Shown: positions 9,564-18,574 of the stretch, in pieces
How positions within the stretch are numbered: position 1 is the stretch's first letter
Layout: each line of letters starts with the position of its first letter
From: Chara braunii
Taxonomy: Eukaryota; Streptophyta; Charophyceae; Charales; Characeae
NCBI GenBank assembly: GCA_003427395.1
Contig: BFEA01000120.1
Span: forward strand, 344,138 to 373,753
Length of the DNA stretch: 29,616 bases
Reading direction: 5' to 3'
Made by a program: the position numbers and the translations under genes
Notes under the pieces: model-generated
Database searches by the model: none
The model's input: only the letters and a program-made list of their open reading frames with translations
Told to the model about the DNA's origin: nothing

Positions 9564-9751
9564 GCCACCTGTACTTCCGAGCCTGTTTTGCCCCGGGCGC
9601 CAAACGCCCTGCGTGCCAAAGAAAAACGAACGGACACAGGCCTCATTTTGGCTGGTGCCGCCAGCCATTTTGCTGTGGCTGCCGACCCATGCAAGTCGCG
9701 GCAGCATGCAAGGCGCATCGGAGAAAAATGGCTGGGAAGCTTACTGCTGGT
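9564..9751. mobile_element. TTAA-family MITE M6
   Basis: Left end GCCACCTGTACTTCCGAGCC follows TTCA (a decayed TTAA). Right end AAGCTTACTGCTGGT is followed by an intact TTAA (9752-9755). The interior holds TTTGGCTGGTGCCGCCAGCC followed by ATTTTG, a near-palindrome shared with M3 and M10. Immediately right of the TTAA, ACCACCGCGTTGGTGGT looks like two family termini fused with almost nothing between them. Confidence 0.6.
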
Positions 9752-9903
9752 TTAAACCACCGCGTTGGTGGTTTACACTAGCTTTCGCATTTTTCTGTTG
9801 GGGAAGCATGACAGAACTGGTAACAGGGTGGTGAACATTTGGACAGGGTTGTAGGTATCTCACTAGCTTTCACATTTTTCTGTTTGGCATGTTGGCATAA
9901 GTC

Positions 9904-10590
9904 TGCAGTACTGGATAGCTTTGTGTAACCTGTTTTTGTTGCTTCGTGTAGTGTGTTTTAGTAGGCTTTGTTTTGTTCCCCACCGGAGGGCCTGTATGAA
10001 TTTGGTAAGCCCGTGGTTGTAATTTTCGATTAGAGTGGTTGTTAGGCCTTGGTGCCCCACTTGAGGGCCTGTACGTATTTGGTAAACCTTGAGACAGTAT
10101 GGTTTTCCCTTTTTTGACACGTAGTGTGTTCCACGGGCCCGAGATAGCGTCGGGTACTGTTTTGGGACATGGGATTTTTCACCGAAGTGTACCGGACTTT
10201 CCCGGGTCTGGTTGCATGTACGAACCATCCCGCTTAGCCATGCAGTACTGGATAGCTTTGTGTAACCTGTTTTTGTTGCTTCGTGTAGTGTGTTTCAGTA
10301 GGCTTTGTTTTGTTCCCCACCAGAGGGCCTGTATGAATTTGGTAAACCCGTGGTTGTAATTTTCGATTAGAGTGGTTGTTAGGCCTTGGTGCCCCACTTG
10401 AGGGCCTGTACGTATTTGGTAAACCTTGAGACAGTATGGTAACTTTTCCCTTTTTTGACACGTAGTGTGTTCCACGGGCCCGAGATAGCGTCGGGTACTG
10501 TTTTGGGACATGGGATTTTTCACGGAAGTGTACCGGACTTTCCCGGGTCTGGTTGCACGTACAAACCATCCCGCTTAGCCATGCAGTACG
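9904..10590. repeat. Tandem duplication of a 337-341 bp unit
   Basis: Unit 1 (9904-10240) and unit 2 (10241-10581) start TGCAGTACTGGATAGCTTTG and are nearly identical; a third start, CATGCAGTACG, follows at 10580. Each unit contains a diverged inner duplication around CCCCAC..GAGGGCCTGTA..TTTGGTAA. Minus-strand open frames of 114-149 codons cross it but only mirror the repeat. The few differences between units (for example AAC inserted near 10440) indicate a recent duplication. Confidence 0.85.
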
Positions 10591-10593
10591 TAG

Positions 10594-10816
10594 ACTATAT
10601 AGGTTGTAGCCACGATTGACTCGATCTCTTACGGGACGCTCACTACCGCTTGCGGTGGTGACCGTCGGGTATGTGGAACGCACGGGGGTTCTTGGGGTTG
10701 TGGAATGTTGAGTTGTCGTAACTTTCGAGGAATTGTGCTTTCACTGTGTACGTCCAGTCGCGCTTTGTGTTGACTTGACTCGCAATCTTTCTGTGACATG
10801 ATATGATGCTATGATG
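10594..10816. other. Unassigned spacer
   Basis: I see no gene, repeat or element end here. Confidence 0.5.
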
Positions 10817-10820
10817 TTAA

Positions 10821-10986
10821 ACCACCGGTACTTGGCCCAGCTATAGGCCGTGGGAAAAAATAGAGTACAAACATTTCTACTCGGATGAATTTGGGCACTC
10901 CTGTAGTGGCCCGTACATTTCTTGAAATCATGGCTTGTTAACGGGCACGACTCCTTTTTTTTTTTTTNTTTTTTTTTTTTNGGTGG
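10821..10986. mobile_element. TTAA-flanked MITE M5
   Basis: Begins ACCACCGGTACTTGGCCCAG after TTAA (10817-10820) and ends GGTGG before TTAA (10987-10990). The left 140 bp is alignable with M4. A poly(T) containing two unresolved bases (10968, 10981) occupies the right end and hides the terminus. After the right TTAA the sequence ACATCGTACCCTGCC resembles CATTGTACCCTGCCCC after the right TTAA of M7. Confidence 0.6.
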
Positions 10987-11844
10987 TTAAACATCGTACC
11001 CTGCCTACACTGTGACCTGCCTTTTCCCATTCCCCCCCCCCACTTAGGACACAATCGCACCTCTCATGGAGTGTGAAAAAGACAAAGCCTACGGCGGGTG
11101 TATCTTTCTATGTTTCTGCAATTGCCTCCTGGAGGAGCGCTGGGGTCAAAAAACACAATGATGAGGATCAGGGACATACCACAGATTCACAAGTTGATGG
11201 CCAATTTGAGGAATATCCCACAAATTCCTCCATGGTATAGAAGCTTAGGGGCTCGTTAGACACTCCTCGGGCGCATAAATCCCCCGAGGAGAATTTCGTT
11301 CCACCTATCCTTGGGGATGAAAACGGAAAAAAAATGTGAGAACATTTCCTTGGGGAATCCTCGGGGCGTCCTCAGGCTACAGCGATTTGGTGGCGTTCCC
11401 CAAGTGCCCTCCCGAGGTCCTGTGGAAGTCAAGGATCCGCGATAATCGGAGTGGCGAGGGCACCCATCGTCGGCAAGAAATTTCCGTTGGCTTGTCCATT
11501 AGAGTTACTACGGGGCAGCGCACGGACATCTTGGGTCTTCAACGTTCGGCTTCGAGGAACCTTACGCCAACGGTAACCATTGGTGGCTGGCCGGCCCCCG
11601 CAGATGTCGTCGACCAGTGTTCTCCCTCACAGTGCGTGCCTCCAAACGGAAAGGGGTTGAAGGGTTGGCAAATTGCAATACTTCAGCCGACCCCCTTTGC
11701 TCCAACTGCCCAATGTATTCCACGACGGAAAACGTTACAAGGCGTTTGTCCCATGTTGCAGTCTGTCGTTTGCAGCCCTCTTCGTCACTGTTTGCTGGAG
11801 GTATACCATCGTCGTCTAACTACTGCCTTTCCCCACGTGCCTCT

Positions 11845-12290
11845 CATGGCGGACGTCTTTCGGAGGCTGCCGCTGCTGCTCCTGGTCATCCTTTTGCTTG
11901 TCCTTGTCGTCTTCTTCCACGTCTGCATCCCTGACAGGGTGCCGGGACTTTCAAGTAAGAGGCAGTCTGCGAAGGAGGACGGCAGCATGGACGGGCGATA
12001 GGCGAAGAGCAGGTCTTCAGTGGACCACTCTAGAAGCCACCATGCAGGTCACGGCCCGGCTCGCAGTGCAAGGGCGTACAAGCCGTTAGAGTGCGTGTGT
12101 CGTATGTTGTCCTCTACCGTCTTCTCCTGTTATTGTTGTCATAGATGGACCTTCACCGTCCTCGTCGAATTATGGTCATGTCGTACGTGTCATTGATGGC
12201 CGACCTCTACTGAAGTTGCCACTGCTGCTCCTAGTCGCAATTTTGTTTGTCATGGTCCTCCTGTCTCGCGTGTGCATCCTCTATTGTTGA
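11845..12290 (-). repeat. Diverged internal duplication in the PIF element (charged segment)
   Basis: The plus-strand block from ATGGCGGAC (11848) to about 11932 is repeated in diverged form at 12192-12280, and a partial third start follows at 12290. On the minus strand the first copy reads as a strongly charged DADVEEDDKDKQKDDQEQQ stretch. The second copy reads EDAHARQEDHDKQ before a stop. This suggests a duplicated low-complexity linker in the transposase or accessory protein. On plus the first copy instead encodes a hydrophobic leucine stretch; I consider that the shadow frame. Confidence 0.5.
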
Positions 12291-12789
12291 TGGCCGATTT
12301 GTATCGAAGGCCTCCAACAGAGAAGACGAGGGATCGACACCGACAGCAGTCCGATATCGACATCGGCAGCGCGTGCCGTGGGTGTTCATCCACACTGGAT
12401 GCAATCGCCATCGCCCAGAAGACATGTGGCGACATACGCAACTTCTCCTGGAAGTACTGCTCCGTCGCATCATCACATTGCCTAAGATTCTCCCACGCGC
12501 CCCCCATCCTCCTTTTCATCCACCACCTCGGCATCGCCCATGGCGAGCAAACCTGAACTACAGCCTCAGTGATGGCCACAGTATTCAGTCCTTCGACCGG
12601 GACTTGATGAAGCGTCTTCCTCCTCCGTGCACGGATCTGCGCTCTCATTCTGCCCAATGCCCTCTCCTGCTGACAACGAAAGAGCACATCCGTCACGGCC
12701 ACTGCCACGACCGTTGCCTTGATCGTCGTCAACTCCGCACGTCCGTCGTCATTGCCGCCTTTCATCGGCACGTGTGTTACAATGTTCAT
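12250..12789 (-). pseudogene. PIF/Harbinger transposase-related N-terminal remnant
   Basis: An open frame of 179 codons. Residues 88-125 read RWWMKRRMGGAWENL, then a DDATEQYF segment and KLRMSPHVFW. This matches the pattern W..R....G....L....D...YF...LRMS...F that precedes the DDE nuclease domain in PIF/Harbinger transposases. The expected DDE domain does not follow. After VFW the frame becomes unrelated sequence, possibly an intron or a deletion edge. Upstream minus-strand sequence up to about 13035 is also open but unrecognised. The protein would bind DNA and cut transposon ends if complete. Its location within matching inverted repeats supports the call; the residue pattern is from memory of the family. 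Confidence 0.55.
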
Positions 12790-13376
12790 TAACCACGGAA
12801 ATACAACAGCCTACCAACTCGCCATGACCACGGTAACCTCAGCGCCAAGTCGCCCCTCGTGTGCTCGACTCCACACATAGGCGCGGTGGCAGGAGGAGGC
12901 GATGATGATGGACCTTCCCAAGGCACTCACAAATTCGTGACGACTTACAAGGACTCCACTGCGCTGCTGCAAATGGTCGTTTCCATCGTCACCAATATGG
13001 ACGCCACCTGGCCCCCGTCGCCGTCCTGACGTCAAGCACCCAATTTGAAATTGATTTTCGAACAGGAAGGTCCATTGCTTTTTAAGTTTTTTTTTTTTTT
13101 TCCGTCACCAGCGCCTTTCAAAATTTCCCGCCTTCGGCAGCTGGACCACACCATAGCAAGACGAACATCACCCAATGGACCAAGGCATTGCCCCCCCCGC
13201 GGCCGACTATATTATTATGAAAATGGCCACCGGGGGCCAAAAGGAATCATCCTCGGGAGACCACCCCAAGGATAGGTGGAACGACGGCAGGAATTTCCTT
13301 GAAAACCCCAAAGGAAACTTCCTTCGGCCCCGAGGACGCCCCAAGGAGTGTCTAACAAGCCCCTTAGTGATCTTAA

Positions 13377-13516
13377 ACCACCAGTACCTTTCCCATTTGT
13401 CAGCGCGGGCCTAACTTCGCCCTGCACACCAGAAAAAAAAAATGAATCGACACGGATGTACCTGACTGGTGCCCCCGCGGTAGTTCTTTTTTCAAGCAGG
13501 AAAACGTACTGGTGGT
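13377..13516. mobile_element. TTAA-flanked MITE M9
   Basis: Left end ACCACCAGTACC follows TTAA (13373-13376); right end AACGTACTGGTGGT precedes TTAA (13517-13520). Both TTAA copies are intact and the outer 11 bp are perfectly inverted. It is 140 bp and non-coding. It lies seven bases from the right TTA duplication of the PIF element. Confidence 0.75.
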
Positions 13517-13689
13517 TTAAGCAATGTCCGAAAGAGGCGGCTGGGGACTTGGATCGAACAAATGTGGCGTTTTTTGACTGGGTCACGAGGTTGAAGAAAG
13601 TTTTGTGTGTGTTCCAATCAACCGCCATGCGTCTGATAGTCTGGTGGTCTGTCCAATTTTGCATTGGCGATGTGGCACTACCTGAATCC

Positions 13690-13731
<42 letters not shown>

Positions 13732-15497
13732 GGTCCTTATGGTCCTGGCTCCATATCCATTCTGGCGAGCGTCAGTCCGGTTTCTTTCCACCGGCAAGTC
13801 GAAAATGAGATACATGGTGAACACTCTCACGCTTCCTTCCGTCTGGCCGAAGCAACCCTGACCAGCATTTATTACTCCCTATCAGGAGGATTAACTGTCA
13901 GCTTGCCCTACCAATTTTCCTCTCAGAAACTGCAGTGTCTCTGCCAGATAATATGTATAAAGCAAGAAAAGGGGAAAGTTGTCTAGATTGTTGAGATTAT
14001 AATCTCAGTTTGCTCTTCAATGGGTCCCTGTTCTTGTGTTGTGCCACTTCTTCCACACCATTCTGTTGTCCACCACCGTGGCAATCTTTCCCTGTAGAAG
14101 CCAATCTCTTCTGAATTTGTGTCTCTTTGTGGCTTTCCTTTCTGGTCTGCCTTTCGTCGTCATGGTCACTTCTCGCCATTTGGATCGAATCTCTGTTTCA
14201 GCCATTCTCAGCAGTAGAGCCCACATTTCCTCTTTTGGCACCTCCGTTCCTTCGATCGTCTTGGAGCATCTCCTCTTCCAGATTACCCAAAGGGCCAGTT
14301 TTCTGAGTAGGTGAAACCAAACTTCCTTGCCGCCTTTAAGATTGTTAGTGTCGTTAGATAGGAGCAGGATGTTCAGGGGGGTTGTGGCCGGGGGGGGTGC
14401 TGAGAAGAGAATGGTCCATAGGACGCGCACTTTGTTCCATATCCATGTTGCTTCCGTGCAGTATAGGAGGCAATGGGGTATGTCTTCCAAGGCATTGTTT
14501 GTGCGAAGTTTGCATATATCCGTGTTGTCGGGGTCTGTGTGCTTTCTTCTCTTGTGGAGCCACTCATTGGTTGGCAGAGAGGTGTGTGCTAAGAGTCGTT
14601 GGATACTTCGAATCCTAGCCGGTCTAATGGTTAGGAATTTTGTCCACGGGATGGATATGGGGGCCGAGGGGTCCAGTCTCAATACCTCCCTCCATTTGCC
14701 TTTGAGTCTGGGATCTGGGTCTGCAGTTTGTAGGCCTAGCTCGTAACCGAATTTGACATCGTATTCGGCTATTGGTCTCGGCCTCCCTGAATTTCCTTGT
14801 TTCCATATCCATTCTTTCGGGTCGAATTCTAGCTCTGAGATGCTGAGGTCCGGTTGGAAGATTTTCCAAGGTTCGGACTTTGATACCCTCACTTTTCTCA
14901 GTCGGAAAGTCTCAAGCATCTCGCACTGGGGGTCGTTGTTCTGGACCTCCATTTCATTTATGTTGTGTTTGGCTACGGGGTAGGAATAGAACTTGGATAG
15001 GTAGCCGGGTGGGTTTGTTCTAGCGACGAATCTGTATGCTCTGGTAGGCTGGGCTTGGGAGACTAGAATGCCCCAGTCCCCGGATTTCCACGAGAAGTCC
15101 TCTCTTAGGAGGGGGAGCCATTGTGTTGGGATGCTATTTTGGATCAGCGTTAGGTTATCGGAAAGGGCGTGACAGCCTTTTAATGTGTTGCGTAGTTCCT
15201 GATACGTTGCCCACCGTCCTTGGTCTTCTACCCAGATGTGCTTGACCTGCCACACACCTTTTTCTACCCAGAATAACCATTTGCGGTCCTGTGAGCGCAG
15301 GGTCCAAGTCGTTCCACTGGGGTCAGTGATCCAGGGATTGCAGAAGAGCGGTTGTCTCAGGACTTCTTCTCTGTTATCTGGTGCCCCGTGTTTGCTCGGC
15401 ATCATTTTTCGCCAGGCTTTCATGGTGGGGCTCCAATATGTGCTAACTGTTTGAGTGGGGTTAGTGTTGAGCTGAACAGGATTGTGCTGTGCGGGGT

Positions 15498-15535
15498 CTG
15501 TCTCTTATACACATCTAGATGTGTATAAGAGACAG
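15498..15535. other. Nextera transposase junction adapter (assembly contamination)
   Basis: The 38-bp sequence is exactly CTGTCTCTTATACACATCT followed by its reverse complement. This is the Tn5 mosaic-end pair left at Nextera circularisation or tagmentation junctions. Translation gives the well-known spurious peptide SYTHLDVYKRQ (plus) and LSLIHI (minus). It is not genomic. Confidence 0.98.
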
Positions 15536-15660
15536 GTTATCTGGTGCCCCGTGTTTGCTCGGCATCATTTTTCGCCAGGCTTTCATGGTGGGGCTCCAAT
15601 ATGTGCTAACTGTTTGAGTGGGGTTAGTGTTGAGCTGAACAGGATTGTGCTGTGCGGGGT
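15536..15660. repeat. Artificial 125-bp duplication next to the adapter
   Basis: 15536-15660 is an exact copy of 15373-15497 in the same orientation, and the adapter sits between the copies. The 163-bp excess shifts the LINE2 frame by one, and deleting it rejoins the two coding halves. It is most likely an assembly join made through an adapter-containing read. Confidence 0.92.
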
Positions 15661-17436
15661 TTCTCCTGCGTGGTCTGCCGGACTTGATTGTCCAGTCCTT
15701 TGCCATAAGCCAGAACAGGCCGTTCATGTTTGGAGGGGAGTTGATGGGGGCTAAGTTTCTGATGCTGTCTCGCGCCATTTGGGTCCACGGGAGGAACTGT
15801 CTGGTAAGAATCTTGACTATCCGTTCCACCTGTTTTGGGTCGATTATCCCGAGGCCCCCTTCCTGTGGCTTCCTAGTGATGTGGTTCCATGCGACCCTGT
15901 TGATGCAAGTGGTCCTGTTGGGATCACCTGTCCATAGGTAGCATCTCACCCTGTTTTTTAGTTCCTTGAGGTCGTCGTCGGGGGGGGACTAGATGGATGC
16001 CATATACCACAGTGTGGAGAAGATTGTTGTGTTGACAAGTAGTGCCCGTCTGATTAACGAGGCTTGGGCATTTTTGCACAGGGTCAGGCGAGTGATTGCT
16101 CTGGCTATTAGGTTTTGGCCCATTTCTGACCACACTCCTTCCTTATTTATCATAATGCCCAGGAACCGTAGTGCTTGCTCTCCCGTGGTCCAAGTCATGG
16201 CTGTGGATGTGTCCGGTGGTTGGGGAGGGGTGCCGTCTGCTAACCACCAACCTTCGGTTTTGTTCCAATTGACCCTCATTTCTGATGCCAGTCTGAAGGC
16301 TTCCATTGCCCTTACCAGTGCTTGGAAGGAGCTGTTGTTTGCTCTAATGAGGCGGTCAATGGACGGGTCTTTACGGAGAAAGGAAGCTATGGCTTCCATT
16401 ATGAAGAGGAATATGGGAGGAGCCAGTGGGTCGCCTTGTCTGACTAACCGTGAAATTGGATAGGTTTCTGATAGAATTCTATTGACCTGGACTCTTCCTG
16501 TTGCGTTTGCGTACAGAACTCTCACCCAACTTCTGAAGTTCGGGCCTACCCCCATTTTTTTAATGCATGCATGGAGGAAATCCCAGTTAACTTGGTCGTA
16601 GGCTTTCTCGAAATCGAAGAACAGGATTGCAGCCTTCATTCGTTTTTCTGTGATTTTTTTTGCCGCCTCATTCAGAGTCATCACGTTGTCCAGTATGTAT
16701 CGACCTGGGATAAAGCCCGCTTGATCGATGTGAAAGCAGTTGTTCGTTAGTTTTGTGATTCTGTTTGCAAGAGCCTTGGCGAGGATTTTGTACGGCGTGG
16801 TTAGTAGGGAGATAGGTCTGTAATTTTTCAGGTCTTCTTTGTCCCCCTTTTTGTACAGCAGTGAAACCACGTTGGTGCTCAGTTCCTTTCCTAGGCCTCC
16901 TTTGCGCATACTTTCGTTGAAAAAGTCGAGTAGCTCCTCTCCCAGGGTCGGCCAGAAGCAGGTCCAGAATTCCTTAGAGAGGCCATCGATGCCCGGGGCT
17001 TTGTCATTTCCCAACTGGTTCAAGGCTACATGTAGTTCGGACAGGGTCAGTGGTTTATCCAGGCCTTCCGCCTGACTAGTCGAGATGGTTCTGTCGAGAT
17101 ACGAAAGCATCAGTTGGCGGGCTGCTATGTTCGCTGTAGACGGAGGTGAAGGTGTCTTGGATTCGTATAGATCAGCGTAAAAGGATCTAGCTATCCCTTC
17201 CATCTCGGGGCTTGTTGTTTTTGTGCTTCCTGCATCTGATGGGTCTTTGAGAGCCTCTATCATGTTATTCCTTGCGTTCATCTTGATTTTGGAGAAAAAG
17301 AATTTTGTCATAGACTCGTTAAGTGCGTAGTCTACCAGCTGTTCAGATTTGACTAATCTCTTTTTTTTTTTGTGTGAAAAATGAGAACTTATTGAGATAT
17401 TTTTGGAAGCCGATATAACCAAAACCATGTTACCCA

Positions 17437-18012
17437 TCCAGCGGCCTAGCTCAGTTGGTAAGGCATGCAAGTGGTATTCAGGAGGTCTTGGGTTCAATCC
17501 CCATCGGCCTTTTTTTTTTAAAAAAAAACAAAAAAAAACAACCCAATCGGATGCTAGGTGTGCTGATAAGAGCAGACACCTCTAGCACCGTTGGGGAGGC
17601 TCCATCTATTGGTGGGGAGCAACACCTGCTGGAAGTCGGGTCCAGCGTCCCATTGAATACATCATCTCTTTTTGATGGGGTCCTGCACCTTCCTGGGCAT
17701 GATTGGCGCCCGCCACCTAGAGATAGCACGTTGGCCCCCCCAGTTGGCATTAAAAACCAGTCTCTGCTGATGTTCATAGGGGGAGGGGTAATCGGGGAGG
17801 CACAGCGACTGGCCTCTCAGATGATGCTCGGTCCCTCTGCCGCCGGCTGTCCCCTGGCCGGTGTCCCCTGTTGGGAGTTCCCTAAGGCAATCAAGGCCAC
17901 CCTGGGCTGAAAAGGCCACCCGATGCCAGATTAGAATTGAATCACCTGGGCTGGTTAGTCCCATGATAATACCTCAAGGCCATCGCCCTTCAAAAAAAAA
18001 AAAACAAAAAAA
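17437..18012 (+). mobile_element. SINE S1, tRNA-derived, with 16-bp target duplication
   Basis: AAAACCATGTTACCCA occurs at 17421-17436 and 18013-18028, bracketing the element; the first four A may overlap the tail. The head (17441-17510) is tRNA-like, with A box TAGCTCAGTTGG (17448-17459) and B box GGTTCAATCC (17491-17500), so transcription by RNA polymerase III is expected. The body from GCACCTTCCTGGGCA (17685) onward is shared with S2. The tail is an interrupted A-run. Between head and body lies an R1 copy in minus orientation that S2 does not have at this place. Confidence 0.85.
17511..17660 (-). mobile_element. R1 repeat copy d inside SINE S1
   Basis: Carries TGCTGATAAGAGCAGACACC, CTCCATCTATTGGTGGGGAG and GGGTCCAGCGTCCC, preceded by a T9 then A-rich stretch at 17511-17539. 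S2 passes directly from head to body here, so this is a later insertion or a recombinant SINE. Confidence 0.55.
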
Positions 18013-18053
18013 AAAACCATGTTACCCAGTGCTATTCAACAGACCAGCCTACA

Positions 18054-18355
18054 GTGGTCTCAACCCCTCCAATCCGATACCAAGCTCTACCAGGCCTCAC
18101 ACCCCCAATCACTGGGTTACAGGGCGGCGCGAAACAGCTCACAGTACACCACTGGACTGCCTTCCACCCTCACCGATTCCCCAACTTCCAATTTGAAACT
18201 GTCATTTCTGCAGTTGACGCAAGGGGGCAGGATGAGGTCAAGCAGCGCATGTGTGCAGATTTTGTCGGGAATAGTCGGCAGCGTTCGGGAGAGTGGAATG
18301 CGGAAGGGAGGTTTGGTGACGCCTATGTTCTGCCCAAGCACGAGGACTTGAGCAG
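18054..18355 (+). CDS. Candidate exon 1 of an unidentified host gene
   Basis: An open frame starting at an ATG ends in a balanced, non-repetitive peptide (FQFETVISAVDARGQDEV, then a region with ADFVGN and AYVLPKHEDLSR). It stops exactly at a good splice donor, AGCAG/GTAAAG. Two bases of a codon precede the donor. I recognise no family. It lies right after SINE S1, so the true 5' end may be displaced. An alternative is chance coding potential; splicing is not demonstrated. Confidence 0.3.
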
Positions 18356-18466
18356 GTAAAGCCCTATTTAGTATGAGTAATATAATTTATCCTAAATGAT
18401 CGGAGCCGGCGCGCCTGGAAAGTTCCAAGGTCGCAAAGGCACTCAACTGTCTTCTCCTTATCACAG

Positions 18467-18574
18467 GGTTCTAGTTTTTTTTTTTTTTTTTTTTGAATCC
18501 GAATTTCTGAAAGCTGTGATGGATCTCAGGCAGGTCCTTGTGGCCATGGATTGGCGTTTTCACAATCTTCACAG
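18467..18574 (+). CDS. Candidate exon 2, containing a poly(T) tract
   Basis: CTTCTCCTTATCACAG/G gives a plausible acceptor in the phase required by the donor at 18355. The exon ends at TTCACAG/GTAATA in the same phase, again splitting an Arg codon. The coded peptide ends ESEFLKAVMDLRQVLVAMDW followed by RFHNLH. A T22 run in the exon would code a phenylalanine block and may be a later insertion. Function unknown. The matching phase of two introns is the main support. Confidence 0.3.

Larger units (their letters stand above)
11248..13363 (-). mobile_element. PIF/Harbinger-type DNA transposon
   Basis: The left terminus GGGGCTCGTTAGACACTCC (11248-11266) and the reverse complement of the right terminus, GGGGCTTGTTAGACACTCC (13345-13363), differ at one of 19 positions. 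Both are flanked by TTA (11245-11247 and 13364-13366), the 3-bp TWA duplication typical of PIF/Harbinger. A 21-bp subterminal block containing TCCACCTATCCTTGGGG is perfectly inverted (11296-11316 and 13264-13284). The element is 2,116 bp, shorter than autonomous members, and its minus strand carries a transposase remnant. Orientation follows that remnant. It is non-autonomous as it stands. Confidence 0.82.
13693..17371 (-). mobile_element. LINE2: 5'-truncated L1-like LINE
   Basis: On the minus strand the element starts inside the coding region near 17371, where a T11 run (17361-17371) marks the truncation. It runs through reverse transcriptase and zf-RVT-like sequence to a stop at 14017, has a 3' untranslated region 13729-14016, and ends in A36 (T 13693-13728). 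ORF1 and the endonuclease are missing, as usual for incomplete reverse transcription. No clear target duplication is visible. It is a different subfamily from LINE1. Confidence 0.88.
14017..17371 (-). pseudogene. LINE2 ORF2: reverse transcriptase, catalytic FADD deleted
   Basis: Recognisable motifs in order are DKAPGIDGLSKEFW (about 17000-16960), NYRPISLLTTPYK, QAGFIPGRYILDN, FFDFEKAYD (about 16600) and RQGDPLAP (about 16435). Next should come the FADD box, but DPSIDRLI passes straight into RANNSSFQALVRAMEAF. Compared with LINE1 about 22 residues are missing near 16350, including both catalytic aspartates of motif C. An in-frame TAG interrupts at about 15989. Downstream the frame shifts by one at the 163-bp adapter artefact (15498-15660); removing that segment restores continuity. 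The C-terminal region has the zf-RVT-like pattern CKLRTN...PHCLLYC. Apparent N-terminal residues beyond 17371 come from the neighbouring SINE and are not part of the gene. Confidence 0.88.

Noticed and set aside
10234-10683. 149-codon minus-strand open frame across the tandem duplication
   Set aside because: The same peptide recurs only because the DNA is duplicated; there is no domain or codon evidence for a gene.
11336-12001. 222-codon plus-strand open frame ending in a leucine-rich, membrane-like segment
   Set aside because: It lies inside the PIF element on the strand opposite the transposase; the hydrophobic run is the complement of a charged stretch.
15482-15754. Plus-strand open frame containing SYTHLDVYKRQ
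   Set aside because: This peptide is the translation of the Nextera adapter and is a known contaminant.
17372-17497. N-terminal extension of the LINE2 open frame (NPRPPEYHLHALPTELG)
   Set aside because: It is the reverse reading of the SINE S1 tRNA-like head, fused by chance beyond the truncation point.
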